Shown here piece by piece: positions 7,028 to 14,571 of a stretch of 15,284 nt of DNA. Numbering within the stretch: position 1 is the first letter of the stretch; every line of letters starts with the position of its first letter. Made by a program: the position numbers and the translations under genes. Under the pieces are notes generated by a model. The model made no database searches. It was not told where the DNA came from and saw only the letters and a program-made list of their open reading frames with translations. Source of the stretch: an uncultured bacterium (lineage in GTDB: Bacteria; Bacillota; Clostridia; Oscillospirales; Oscillospiraceae); the NCBI GenBank assembly GCA_905214155.1, contig CAJMLC010000028.1:1-15284 (forward strand), given 5' to 3'.

Positions 7028-7630
7028 ATGGAGTTTATGGACACGAAGACCTGTCAGAATCTGGCCCGATCGTTCGCCGGGGAATCACAGGCGCGCACGC
7101 GTTACGCCCTCTACGCCGCGACGGCGCGGACAGAAGGATGGGAGTATCTGGCGCGCATCTTTGACCAGACGGCGGCCAATGAACTGGCCCATGCGGAGCA
7201 GTTTCTGGAGAAGCTGCAGCAGCACGGGAAGCAGCCGATTGAGAATATCGACGTTGCAGCGGGGTATCCCTACACGCACGGCGTGACGATGGAGAACCTC
7301 TACGAGGCCGCGCACAGCGAGGAACAGGAATTTTTAGAGGTCTATCCGGCGTTCGCCGCGGCGGCCAGAGAGGAAGGGTTCCCGGACGTTGCGGCGCTCT
7401 GGGAGCAGATCGCGCGGATCGAGGGCCTGCACCGCGACGTGTTCCGCGAGGCGTACAGCCAGATGCAGACCGGCACACTCTATAAAAAGGGCAAGCCCAT
7501 CGTCTGGCGCTGTGCGAACTGCGGCCATATCGTGCTGGCCGAGGAGGCATGGAAGGTCTGCCCGGTGTGCAAAAAGCCGCAGGGCTGGGTCATCGGGGAT
7601 CTCCCGGAGCGGAAGCTGCCAGAGAGCTGA
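7028..7630 (+). CDS. rbr: Rubrerythrin
   Basis: A 200-residue protein with an N-terminal four-helix diiron domain and a C-terminal rubredoxin-like iron site. The likely diiron ligands are Glu19, Glu52 and His55 (NELAHAE), Glu98 and Glu101, and Glu132 and His135 (IEGLH). The FeS4 cysteines are the pairs C162/C165 (CANC) and C178/C181 (CPVC). Rubrerythrins reduce hydrogen peroxide in the cytosol of anaerobes. Four in-frame residues upstream also begin with ATG (7016), but AAAGGATGG lies against that codon and 8 nt before 7028, so 7028 is preferred. The gene is monocistronic, divergent from znuA, with only about 107 nt between the two starts. No good promoter was recognised for it. Confidence 0.93.
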   Translation: MEFMDTKTCQNLARSFAGESQARTRYALYAATARTEGWEYLARIFDQTAANELAHAEQFLEKLQQHGKQPIENIDVAAGYPYTHGVTMENLYEAAHSEEQEFLEVYPAFAAAAREEGFPDVAALWEQIARIEGLHRDVFREAYSQMQTGTLYKKGKPIVWRCANCGHIVLAEEAWKVCPVCKKPQGWVIGDLPERKLPES

Positions 7631-7637
7631 GGGCTTT

Positions 7638-7686
7638 TTGAAACCGTTCTTTTCTTTCTCTGCCAGAAAGAAAAGAACGGTTTCAA
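7638..7686. repeat. 22-bp perfect inverted repeat after rubrerythrin
   Basis: Arms 7638-7659 and 7665-7686 are perfectly complementary around the 5-nt loop CTGCC. The arms hold the core CCGTTCTTTTCTTTCT, which recurs in the inverted repeat at 8061-8094. It starts 7 nt after the rubrerythrin stop, so it may also end that transcript, but no T-run follows. Confidence 0.8.
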
Positions 7687-7784
7687 TCTTCCAAGAAAAG
7701 AAAGAGGGCCAGTGCATACCGTTGTCCTGAATTTGACTCAGAAGATCTCAGCCATCAGCCGTCCGTTGCGTTCGTCCCTACCAC

Positions 7785-7820
7785 CCGAAAGGTCTCTGCG
7801 CTCTGCGCATCACCTTTCGG
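7785..7820. repeat. Inverted repeat CCGAAAGGT / ACCTTTCGG
   Basis: A 9-bp perfect stem (7785-7793 and 7812-7820) around an 18-nt loop. No T-run follows on either strand, so its role is unknown. Confidence 0.5.
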
Positions 7821-7848
7821 CAGAGCTACACAGCAAAACCGACGTTTG

Positions 7849-7876
7849 CGGGCGGACAGAGTCGTCCGCCCCTACA
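7849..7876 (-). repeat. Intergenic hairpin repeat, TGTAGGGGC family, copy 2
   Basis: Read on the minus strand it begins TGTAGGGGCGGAC. GGGCGGAC (7850-7857) pairs perfectly with GTCCGCCC (7864-7871) around a 6-nt loop. It has the same ends and loop core (CTCTGT) as copy 1 at 4390 but a different, still complementary, stem. Confidence 0.6.
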
Positions 7877-8060
7877 AACCGTATCCGCAAAATGATGCCT
7901 GACCGCCATCATCAAGATAGCGTGCGGCGCGTAGTTGCCTACGGAAAGGTGACTTGGGGCGGGCAAATATGACCGGGCAACTGAGCTGTCACATGATGGC
8001 GGCACGGGATGCACTTCCGGTTTTGAAGATTCTCTTTCTTTTCTTCACCGGGCGCGGCGA

Positions 8061-8094
8061 TTCTTTTCTTTCTCAAAGAAGAGAAAGAAAAGAA
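8061..8094. repeat. 14-bp inverted repeat sharing core with 7638-7686
   Basis: TTCTTTTCTTTCTC (8061-8074) pairs with its exact complement (8081-8094) around AAAGAA, and the right arm runs on into CGGGGG. A further half-copy, TCTCTTTCTTTTCTTC, precedes it at 8031-8046. Confidence 0.7.
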
Positions 8095-8110
8095 CGGGGG
8101 CGCAAAAACA

Positions 8111-8136
8111 CCGGGTGGCCATTGGTCGCCACTACA
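8111..8136 (-). repeat. Probable diverged copy 3 of TGTAGGGGC repeat
   Basis: On the minus strand it begins TGTAGTGGCGACC and ends CCACCCGG, with stem GTGGC (8115-8119) and GCCAC (8128-8132). One base of the shared TGTAGGGGC end is changed and the stem is weaker than in the other two copies. Confidence 0.4.
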
Positions 8137-8152
8137 GGGGACGAGAGACGCT

Positions 8153-8917
8153 CTAGCGCGGTTGAATGACCGATTCGCCGTTGAGGCGGAGGTATTCGCC
8201 GCGGACATAGCCGAAGGTGCCGTCGTACTCGACGACGTACCAGTTGTCATATTCGCCCCAGACGGTGACCGTCTCGCCGTTTGGAATTTGCAGATACACC
8301 GGCGCGTCGTAGCTCGGCGCGGCGCGCAGATTGAGCGCACCGGAGGTCAGGACGACCGTGCCCTCCTGCCGCTCCGTGGGCTGGAGGAAGGGGAGACCGA
8401 AGTATTCGCAGACCGACTCGACGAGTGCTGCGGCGATCGGCTCGACATTGCCGGTGATCCACGCCTCGTCTTCGAGGTTGTCGTGGTAGCCGAGCTCCGC
8501 CAGCACGGCGGGTGCGCGGGTCCGGCGGACCTCGCCGATGGCGACGGTGGAAAGCGCGCGGACTTTCTCGGGCAGGGGATAGATGGGGCGGAGGTTGTCG
8601 ACGATGATGTTCGCCATGCGCAGTCCCGCTTCACTCATCGGGCTATAGTAGATGTCGACGCCGCGGGCCGTCCCGGCAGAGGCCTCGGGCATGGCGTTGG
8701 AGTGCAGGGCGAGATGGAAATCATACTGCCCGGCGTTGGAATCGCGGATGGACTGCGCGGCGCTGCCTGCGGGGTTGTTGCGGGTGAAGTTGACGCCGGA
8801 GGCGCGCAAGTACGGCTCCATCTCGTCTGCGATGCGGTTCATCCAATACTGCTCGTTGCCGGTGGTGACGTAGGGGTTGAAATCCTGCGTGGAGGGACTG
8901 AGAAAGAGAAATGGCAT
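8153..8917 (-). CDS. N-acetylmuramoyl-L-alanine amidase with C-terminal SH3 domain
   Basis: A 254-residue protein. Residues 1-175 match the Amidase_3 fold, zinc hydrolases that cut the bond between MurNAc and the peptide stem in peptidoglycan. Visible are Glu22 (GNEQYW), the zinc His72 (LALHSNA) and the catalytic Glu141 (VLAELGYHDN). The usual first zinc histidine (the GHGG motif) is absent; the N-terminus has SPSTQDFNPY instead, a variant I recall in other clostridial amidases. Residues 187-245 form a bacterial SH3 domain (LNLRAAPS...GETVTVWG...GYVRGEYL) that probably binds the wall. There is no signal peptide, so export is unexplained; it may act in the mother cell during sporulation or after lysis. 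The ATG at 8917 was chosen because AAGGAG lies 10 nt before it. Confidence 0.85.
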   Translation of the reverse strand: MPFLFLSPSTQDFNPYVTTGNEQYWMNRIADEMEPYLRASGVNFTRNNPAGSAAQSIRDSNAGQYDFHLALHSNAMPEASAGTARGVDIYYSPMSEAGLRMANIIVDNLRPIYPLPEKVRALSTVAIGEVRRTRAPAVLAELGYHDNLEDEAWITGNVEPIAAALVESVCEYFGLPFLQPTERQEGTVVLTSGALNLRAAPSYDAPVYLQIPNGETVTVWGEYDNWYVVEYDGTFGYVRGEYLRLNGESVIQPR

Positions 8918-8968
8918 AAATTTCACGCTCCTTTTTCGTTTCAGACTATGCAGAAGGCCACTTTTTTG

Positions 8969-8997
8969 TTTACATGGGGCCGCGGGTGTGATACGAT
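8969..8997 (+). promoter_or_regulatory. Promoter for the exonuclease gene
   Basis: A -35 TTTACA (8969-8974), a 17-nt spacer and a -10 TACGAT (8992-8997), 30 nt before the chosen start codon. Confidence 0.6.
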
Positions 8998-9026
8998 AGA
9001 CGCTGAACGACAGAGGGAGAATGAAT

Positions 9027-9998
9027 ATGCAGTACATCATTCTGGATATGGAATGGAATCAGGCGTGGCCGGGTTCCAGCGCGGCACGGCAGCCGCTGCC
9101 GAGCCCGATGCGCGGCGAGATCGTGCAGATCGGCGCGGTGCGCATGAGCGAGGCCCAGGAGGTCGGCGATGAGTTTCAGGTGCTGATCCGGCCGAAATAC
9201 TTCAAAAAAATGAACAGCAAGGTGGCGAAGCTCACCGGCATTCGCGACAGCGTCCTGCGCGAGCGCGGCGTCCCGTTCGCCGAGGCGATCGAGCGGTTCC
9301 GCGCGTGGTGCGGCGAGGACATCGTCATCCTGACGTGGGGCTTTGACGACATCGCGGTGCTCCGGGAGAATCTGGCCGTGCACGGCATGGAGGCCGATTG
9401 GGCGAGCCGGTGGTACAACGCGCAGCTCATTTTCAATGCGCAGACCGACGGCTCGAGCAACCAGAAGGCGCTGAAAACGGCGCTGGAGATCATGGAGATC
9501 GAGCCGAGCCGGCCCGCGCATGATGCGCTGGGCGACGCGTACCACACGGCGTTGATCTGCGCGCGCCTGAAGCTCGCGGAGGGCATTGCGGTGTATGAGC
9601 AGTCGCTGCGCGACCATGAGAACGGCTTCCACGGCGCGGAGCTGCCGGGGTGTCTGGCCCGGAGCGTCCACAAGGGTTATGAGAACCGGACGCAACTGCT
9701 CGGCGCGATGAGCGGCGCGGAAAACGTCTGCCCGGTCTGCGGCGGGCCGATGCGGGCCGGGAAGTGGTATGCCCAGCCAGGACGGCGGTATTTTACGATG
9801 GCCTCCTGCCCGGAGGACGGCGAGTTTTATCTGCGTGTGCGCATCGTTCCGAGCGAGGACGGACAGCTCCGCGCGAACCGGCTGGTCTATGAGCCGAGCG
9901 AAGAGCTGAACGCCGTGTATGAAAAGCTGGCCAGCGCGCCGAAGCGCCGCCGTCCGCGGCGGCGGAAGCGCAGCGCCGCAAAACAGACGGAAACATAA
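9027..9998 (+). CDS. DEDDh 3'-5' exonuclease with zinc ribbon and basic tail
   Basis: A 323-residue protein. Residues 1-185 are a DnaQ/RNase T-type exonuclease with the DEDDh residues Asp7 and Glu9 (LDMEW), Asp107 or Asp108 (WGFDD), His165 and Asp170 (PAHDALGDAYHT). Such domains remove nucleotides from 3' ends of RNA or DNA using two metal ions. A helical linker follows, then a small zinc-ribbon-like block with CPVCGG at 235-240 and Cys261, and finally an Arg/Lys tail (about 306-319) that could bind nucleic acid. Only three clear cysteines are present for the ribbon. The ATG at 9027 is preferred to one 6 nt upstream because GGGAG lies 7 nt before it. It has its own promoter and is followed by a bidirectional terminator. 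The physiological substrate is unknown. Confidence 0.85.
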   Translation: MQYIILDMEWNQAWPGSSAARQPLPSPMRGEIVQIGAVRMSEAQEVGDEFQVLIRPKYFKKMNSKVAKLTGIRDSVLRERGVPFAEAIERFRAWCGEDIVILTWGFDDIAVLRENLAVHGMEADWASRWYNAQLIFNAQTDGSSNQKALKTALEIMEIEPSRPAHDALGDAYHTALICARLKLAEGIAVYEQSLRDHENGFHGAELPGCLARSVHKGYENRTQLLGAMSGAENVCPVCGGPMRAGKWYAQPGRRYFTMASCPEDGEFYLRVRIVPSEDGQLRANRLVYEPSEELNAVYEKLASAPKRRRPRRRKRSAAKQTET

Positions 9999-10002
9999 AA
10001 AG

Positions 10003-10037
10003 ACCCCGCGTCCATCATAGATGGACGCGGGGTTTTT
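10003..10037. terminator. Bidirectional intrinsic terminator
   Basis: A perfect 14-bp stem, 10003-10016 with 10020-10033, loop ATA. T5 follows on the plus strand and an A-run before the stem gives a T-run on the minus strand. It sits between two convergent genes and can end both the exonuclease transcript and the long minus-strand operon. Confidence 0.92.
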
Positions 10038-10042
10038 CGCTG

Positions 10043-10531
10043 TCAGGCTTGTCCGAAGAGGATGAGGGAGAAATAGCGGATCTTGCCGTCGTTTTCCCAG
10101 CATTTCATGTGGACGGCATCGGCCATCTTCTGCGCGTCGACACAGTAGGCCGACATGCAGGAGGCGGTCTTCCACGGGCCTGCGCCCATCATCAGAAGAT
10201 CGGTCTGGCCATCGGCACGCATCTGGTCCATGAGCTGTTCGGTGAGGATGTTCTGCGCGCGTTTGGCGGCCTTCTGCTCGGCCTTGTCGGTGTAGCAGTT
10301 CGGCGTCGTCTCGATCGTGAGGACGAGCGCCGTCTGATAGCGGCGCATGTTGGCCGTCATCTCCTCGACGGTGCCGCTCATCGGCGGACAGACGGGGAGG
10401 ACGTCATAGTTGCCGCAGAGATTTTCTTCGCAGAAGCAGCGGTAGGCCGGGACGACGACCAGATCGGCCACGGGCAGCAGCGCCGCGTCTGTGAAGCCGA
10501 AATCTTTGGCCAACTGGACATAATCTTGCAT
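10043..10531 (-). CDS. DUF2284-like Cys-rich metal-binding protein
   Basis: A 162-residue cytosolic protein with eight cysteines, including the grouped C32, C34 and C39 and the CPP motif at C48, followed by MSGTVEEMTANMRRYQTAL. This arrangement matches the DUF2284 family of predicted metal-binding proteins, whose function is unknown. Further cysteines at 79, 125, 130 and 144 could complete an iron-sulfur site. The start ATG has GGAG 8 nt before it. The gene lies 22 nt after tcdA in the same direction, which suggests cotranscription, and ends just before the shared terminator. Its place beside an Rrf2 regulator with three cysteines hints at iron-sulfur or sulfur metabolism, but that is inference. 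Confidence 0.62.
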   Translation of the reverse strand: MQDYVQLAKDFGFTDAALLPVADLVVVPAYRCFCEENLCGNYDVLPVCPPMSGTVEEMTANMRRYQTALVLTIETTPNCYTDKAEQKAAKRAQNILTEQLMDQMRADGQTDLLMMGAGPWKTASCMSAYCVDAQKMADAVHMKCWENDGKIRYFSLILFGQA

Positions 10532-10553
10532 GTTATCACTCCGTGTTCAAATA

Positions 10554-11333
10554 TTAGCCCTTGGCGGGCTTTGCGGCGATCTCGCCGGCGAGATCCTTCA
10601 CAACTTCGCCTGCGATGATCAGGCCGACAACGGGTGGGACGAAGGCGGTCGAGCCCGGAATGTCGCGGCGGTCGGTGCATTTGCGGGCCGTGCCGGGCGG
10701 GCAGATGCAGTGATTGCGGCAGCTGATGGCCGCGTCCTCCACGGGGCGGAGCGGCTTTTCCTGCGAGTAGACGACCTTGAGCTTCCGGATGCCGCGCTTC
10801 CGGCACTGGACGCGCATCACGCGCGCCAGAGGGCAGACGGATGTCTCATAGATATCGGCCACGCGGAAGGCTGTGGGATCGACCTTGTTGCCTGCGCCCA
10901 TGGCGCAGATGATGGGCGTTCCGGCAGCCTTCGCCTGCTCGATAAGAGCGAGCTTGCCGGAGACGGTGTCGATCGCGTCGACGACGTAGTCGTATTGCGT
11001 GAAGTCGAATTGGTCCTTCGTTTCCGGCAGGTAGAAGCATTTGCGGGTCGTGACAGTGCAGTTCGGGTTGATGGCGTGGACGCGCTCCGCCGCAACGTCG
11101 ACCTTGTACTGGCCGACGGTGGTGCGGAGGGCGAGAAGCTGGCGGTTGATGTTCGTGAGGCAGACGCGGTCGTCATCGATGAGATCGAGCGCGCCGACGC
11201 CCGAACGGGCCAGCGCCTCGACCGTGTAGCCGCCGACGCCGCCGATGCCGAACACCGCCACGCGGCATCCGGCGAGTTTCTCCATGGCGTCATGGCCAAG
11301 GAGCAATTCGGTTCTGGAAAATTGATTCAGCAT
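10554..11333 (-). CDS. tcdA: tRNA threonylcarbamoyladenosine dehydratase (TcdA/CsdL)
   Basis: A 259-residue E1-like (ThiF/MoeB superfamily) enzyme. It has the nucleotide-binding GIGGVGGY at 29-36, the DDDRV...NINRQ motif (53-65) with the Arg that contacts ATP, and VVDAIDT (117-123). TcdA uses ATP to dehydrate t6A at position 37 of ANN-decoding tRNAs to cyclic ct6A. The C-terminal Cys cluster (C205, C209, C211, C219) followed by IPGSTAFVPPVVGL is typical of TcdA proteins in clostridia. It starts 9 nt after the rrf2 stop with AGGATG before the ATG, and DUF2284 follows after 22 nt. Initiator and elongator tRNA-Met are both ANN decoders, an interesting but unproven link to the methionine genes upstream. 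Confidence 0.88.
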   Translation of the reverse strand: MLNQFSRTELLLGHDAMEKLAGCRVAVFGIGGVGGYTVEALARSGVGALDLIDDDRVCLTNINRQLLALRTTVGQYKVDVAAERVHAINPNCTVTTRKCFYLPETKDQFDFTQYDYVVDAIDTVSGKLALIEQAKAAGTPIICAMGAGNKVDPTAFRVADIYETSVCPLARVMRVQCRKRGIRKLKVVYSQEKPLRPVEDAAISCRNHCICPPGTARKCTDRRDIPGSTAFVPPVVGLIIAGEVVKDLAGEIAAKPAKG

Positions 11334-11342
11334 ACGATCATC

Positions 11343-11771
11343 CTAAATGACATAGTTGTCGGCCAGAGGCACGTCCATCAGGTCGGCCAGCGTGATGCCG
11401 GAGAAATAGTCCTCGGTCAGCTTGTAAAAGCCCTGCCAGACCGGCAGCGTGCGGCACTCGGCCGCGCGCGAGCAGGGCGCGGCATTCGGCTGCAGGCAGG
11501 CCACGGGCGCGAGATCGCCCTCTGCGATGCAGAGAATCTCCCAGAGGGTATAATCCTCCGGCGGGCGCGTCAGGCGGTAGCCGCCGCCGATGCCGTGTGT
11601 GCTGGCGATGAGTCCCGCGTTTTTCAGCGGGGGCAGGATGCGCTCGATGTATTTCAGCGAGATCTCCTGCCGCGCGGCGACCTCCTTCATCGGCGTGTAG
11701 CCGCCGCTGCTGCCGTGCTCCGCCAGATCAAGAAGGATCCGGATGGAGTAGCGGCCCTTGGTGGAAATCAT
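11343..11771 (-). CDS. Rrf2-family transcriptional regulator with Cys triad
   Basis: A 142-residue winged-helix protein of the Rrf2 family. The DNA-binding part (1-75) shows the family pattern MISTKGRYSIRILLDLA, the recognition helix ISLKYIERILPPLKNAGL and the wing GIGGGYRL. Cys92, Cys100 and Cys106 fall where IscR and NsrR hold an iron-sulfur cluster (IscR uses Cys92, 98 and 104), so it may sense Fe-S status, oxygen or NO. CymR, the cysteine-metabolism member, lacks these residues. GGAGGG lies 6 nt before the ATG. It sits 43 nt after metI and 9 nt before tcdA, all minus strand, so it could be read from the metQ promoter; no separate strong promoter was seen. Its targets are unknown. Confidence 0.87.
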   Translation of the reverse strand: MISTKGRYSIRILLDLAEHGSSGGYTPMKEVAARQEISLKYIERILPPLKNAGLIASTHGIGGGYRLTRPPEDYTLWEILCIAEGDLAPVACLQPNAAPCSRAAECRTLPVWQGFYKLTEDYFSGITLADLMDVPLADNYVI

Positions 11772-11787
11772 GATATTCCCTCCTGAT

Positions 11788-11812
11788 GTCCGCTGCCTGG
11801 TTCGCTGCGGAC
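11788..11812 (-). other. Short stem-loop between metI and rrf2
   Basis: GTCCGC (11788-11793) and GCGGAC (11807-11812) can pair around 13 nt. No T-run follows, so it is not a clear terminator; it may lower read-through or protect the upstream mRNA end. Confidence 0.3.
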
Positions 11813-11814
11813 GA

Positions 11815-12505
11815 TTATTTCAATCGCTTGTCACACTTGGCGACAAGCTTGGTGCCGATGGATTGGAAGATTTGCACCAGCAGAATCAAAAATACCACGG
11901 CAAAGGCCATTACAAGATATTGATACCGGTAATAGCCATAGTTGATGGCAATCTTGCCGAGACCGCCGCCGCCGATGATGCCGCTCATGGCGGAATAGCC
12001 GAGGATGGTGGTGACGGCGATGGTGGCGTTGGAGATGAGGGACGGGACGCTCTCGGGCAGCATGACGCGGCAGACGATCTGCATCGGGGAGGCGCCCATG
12101 CTCTGCGCGGTCTCGATGATGTTGGGGTTCAGCTCGCGCAGGCTGGACTCGACCAGGCGCGCGATGAACGGGAACGAAGCGATCACGAGCGGGACAACGG
12201 TCGCGGGCGTGCCGACGACGGTGCCGACGATGAGGCGCGTGAGCGGGAAGACGAGGATCATCAGGATCAGGAAGGGGATGGAGCGGAGCAGGTTGATGAT
12301 CACGTTCAAAACGCTCAAAATCCACTGCGGGATGCGCAGGATGCGGTTATGTTCGCCCGCGACGAGCAGCACGCCGAGCGGCAGGCCGATCACCACGGCG
12401 AAGAACGTGGAGAGGATCGTGACATAGACCGTCTCCCAGATCGCGAGCGGGAACTGATGGATCAGAATGTCGACCGCCTTGAGGAACTCTTCCGACTGGA
12501 AATAC

Positions 12506-12513
<8 letters not shown>
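11815..12513 (-). CDS. metI: Methionine ABC transporter permease (MetI)
   Basis: A 232-residue permease with about five hydrophobic segments, the normal size for MetI. The EAA loop that contacts the ATPase is at about 134-155 (ETAQSMGASPMQIVCRV), followed by MLPESVPSLI, and the GYSAMSGIIGGGGLG stretch is characteristic of the MetI family. It forms the membrane channel for methionine uptake with MetN and MetQ. The ATG overlaps the 3' end of metN by 8 nt and has GGAGGTGG 6 nt upstream, so it is tightly coupled to metN. The rrf2 gene follows 43 nt later. Confidence 0.93.
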
Positions 12514-13516
<1,003 letters not shown>

Positions 13517-13535
13517 CTTTTTCCTCCGACAAACA

Positions 13536-13574
13536 GGAATAACGCTGTCAGCATTTCGCCGTCAGCGTTATTCC
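13536..13574 (-). promoter_or_regulatory. metQ-metN intergenic hairpin
   Basis: GGAATAACGCTG (13536-13547) and its exact complement (13563-13574) form a 12-bp stem around a 15-nt loop, 12 nt after the metQ stop. No T-run follows on the minus strand. Such hairpins often stabilise the binding-protein message so that more lipoprotein than ATPase is made; that role is inferred. Confidence 0.7.
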
Positions 13575-13586
13575 CGTAGATTCTTC

Positions 13587-14435
13587 TTACTTGTTCAGCG
13601 CATCCAGGCTGGTCTGCTTGCCGCCGTAGAGGCCCATCGGCTCCACGTGGACGACCAGAACGGAGACGAGGTGCGTGCCGTTCTCGGCGTTGAAGTCCTC
13701 CAGATACGGAACGTGCTGGAAGTAGTTGGCGTCGATCTCGCCGCTCTCCACGACGTTGTTCGGCTGGACGTAGTCGGTGAACTCCTTGATGTCGAGGGTG
13801 ATGTCCTTCGCGGCCAGGATCTCCTTGGCGACGGAGAGGACCTCGGCGTGCGGGGTGGGCGTGGCAGCGACGGTGATGGTCTCGCCGGCGAGGGCGTCGT
13901 AGTCGACGGAGTCGTCATAGCCATTGCCCGGGTTCTCCACGACGCTGATGACAGCGCCGCCATAGTTCTCGGCGATGTAGTCGGCGACCTGCTGGCTGGC
14001 GACGGCGGCCTTGAGGGCCTTGATCTTGTCGGTCTCTTCGTTGCCTTCCTTCACGACGAGGACGTTGCCGTAGGCAGAGGCGGAGCCTTCAATGAGCAGG
14101 GAATCGGTCGTCGGGTTCAGACCGGCGGGGATCGCGTAGTTGGAGTTGATGATGGCGTAGTCGACGTCCTTCAGAACGTTCGGGACCTGCGCGGCCTCGA
14201 CCTCGTTGAAGGTGATATTCTTCGGGTTCTCGGCGATGTCATTGATGGTGGCGGTGATGCCGGCGCCGTCTTTCAGCTTGATGTAGCCGTTGTCCTGGAG
14301 CAGGAGCAGCGCGCGGGCTTCGTTCGTCGCGTCGTTCGGGACGGCGATGGTAATGCCGGAGGATTTGCTGCCGCAGGCGGTCAGCGCGGTAAGCAGAAGA
14401 ACAGTCACAACGAGCAGTGCAAGGATCTTTTTCAT
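13587..14435 (-). CDS. metQ: Circularly permuted methionine-binding lipoprotein (MetQ)
   Basis: A 282-residue lipoprotein of the NlpA/MetQ family. The signal runs to the lipobox (LTAC), with Cys21 lipidated. The domain order is unusual. Residues 27-166 (ITIAVPNDATN...PKNITFNEVEAAQ...IINSNYAIPAGLN...GAVISVV) match what is normally the second half of MetQ. Residues 187-282 (ITVAATPTPHAEVL...EFTDYVQPNN...FQHVPYLEDFN...EPMGLYGGKQTSLDALNK) match the normal first half. A linker of about 20 residues (167-186, NPGNGYDD...) joins the old C-terminus to the old N-terminus. The break falls at the crossover between lobes (canonical SLxxLPDGATI). The frame is intact. The ATG at 14435 has AAAGG about 10 nt upstream. 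It should still bind methionine, because both lobes and the FQHVPYL motif are complete. Confidence 0.92.
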   Translation of the reverse strand: MKKILALLVVTVLLLTALTACGSKSSGITIAVPNDATNEARALLLLQDNGYIKLKDGAGITATINDIAENPKNITFNEVEAAQVPNVLKDVDYAIINSNYAIPAGLNPTTDSLLIEGSASAYGNVLVVKEGNEETDKIKALKAAVASQQVADYIAENYGGAVISVVENPGNGYDDSVDYDALAGETITVAATPTPHAEVLSVAKEILAAKDITLDIKEFTDYVQPNNVVESGEIDANYFQHVPYLEDFNAENGTHLVSVLVVHVEPMGLYGGKQTSLDALNK

Positions 14436-14462
14436 GATAGTCAAACCTTTCTTTGTTTCGAT

Positions 14463-14558
14463 TTATTTATGATGATGTATCAGAAGTCCGGATCGATCGC
14501 GGCGACACATTCGCCCGCCCTTCAGATTTGCCCGGACGAGGGCTTCATAGTGCAGCAT
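14463..14558 (-). CDS. Small ORF between attenuator and metQ (31 aa)
   Basis: ATG at 14558 has a perfect GAGGAGG 6 nt upstream, directly after the terminator's T-run, and the frame runs 31 codons to TAA at 14465-14463, 27 nt before metQ. The peptide is basic, with an RRDR segment and three His codons near the end. I know no homologue. It would be made only when transcription passes the attenuator. It may be a short coupling ORF or chance; the ribosome site is its main support. Its GGAG can also fold onto CTCC just before the ATG. Confidence 0.4.
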   Translation of the reverse strand: MLHYEALVRANLKGGRMCRRDRSGLLIHHHK

Positions 14559-14571
14559 GGAGAACCTCCTC

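Larger units (their letters stand above)
7687..8152. other. Intergenic stretch without a credible gene
   Basis: Between rubrerythrin and the amidase lie about 470 nt with no frame that has both a start with a ribosome site and protein-like content. The stretch is filled with hairpins: 7785-7820, 7849-7876, 8061-8094 and 8111-8136. Two of these belong to the TGTAGGGGC family and one shares its core with 7638-7686. It looks like a landing zone for non-coding repeats. Confidence 0.6.

Noticed and set aside
7712..7972. Short plus-strand ORF in the gene-free stretch
   Set aside because: It runs through hairpin repeats, lacks a ribosome site and shows no protein-like pattern.
10530..11786. Long plus-strand frame opposite tcdA and rrf2
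   Set aside because: Shadow of two well-recognised minus-strand genes; low-complexity Ala/Asp/Arg content.
13587..14435. MetQ permutation as a simple misassembly or frameshift
   Set aside because: The frame is intact with one signal peptide, one linker and one stop, and no leftover MetQ sequence lies on either side. Misassembly is not ruled out but is not favoured.
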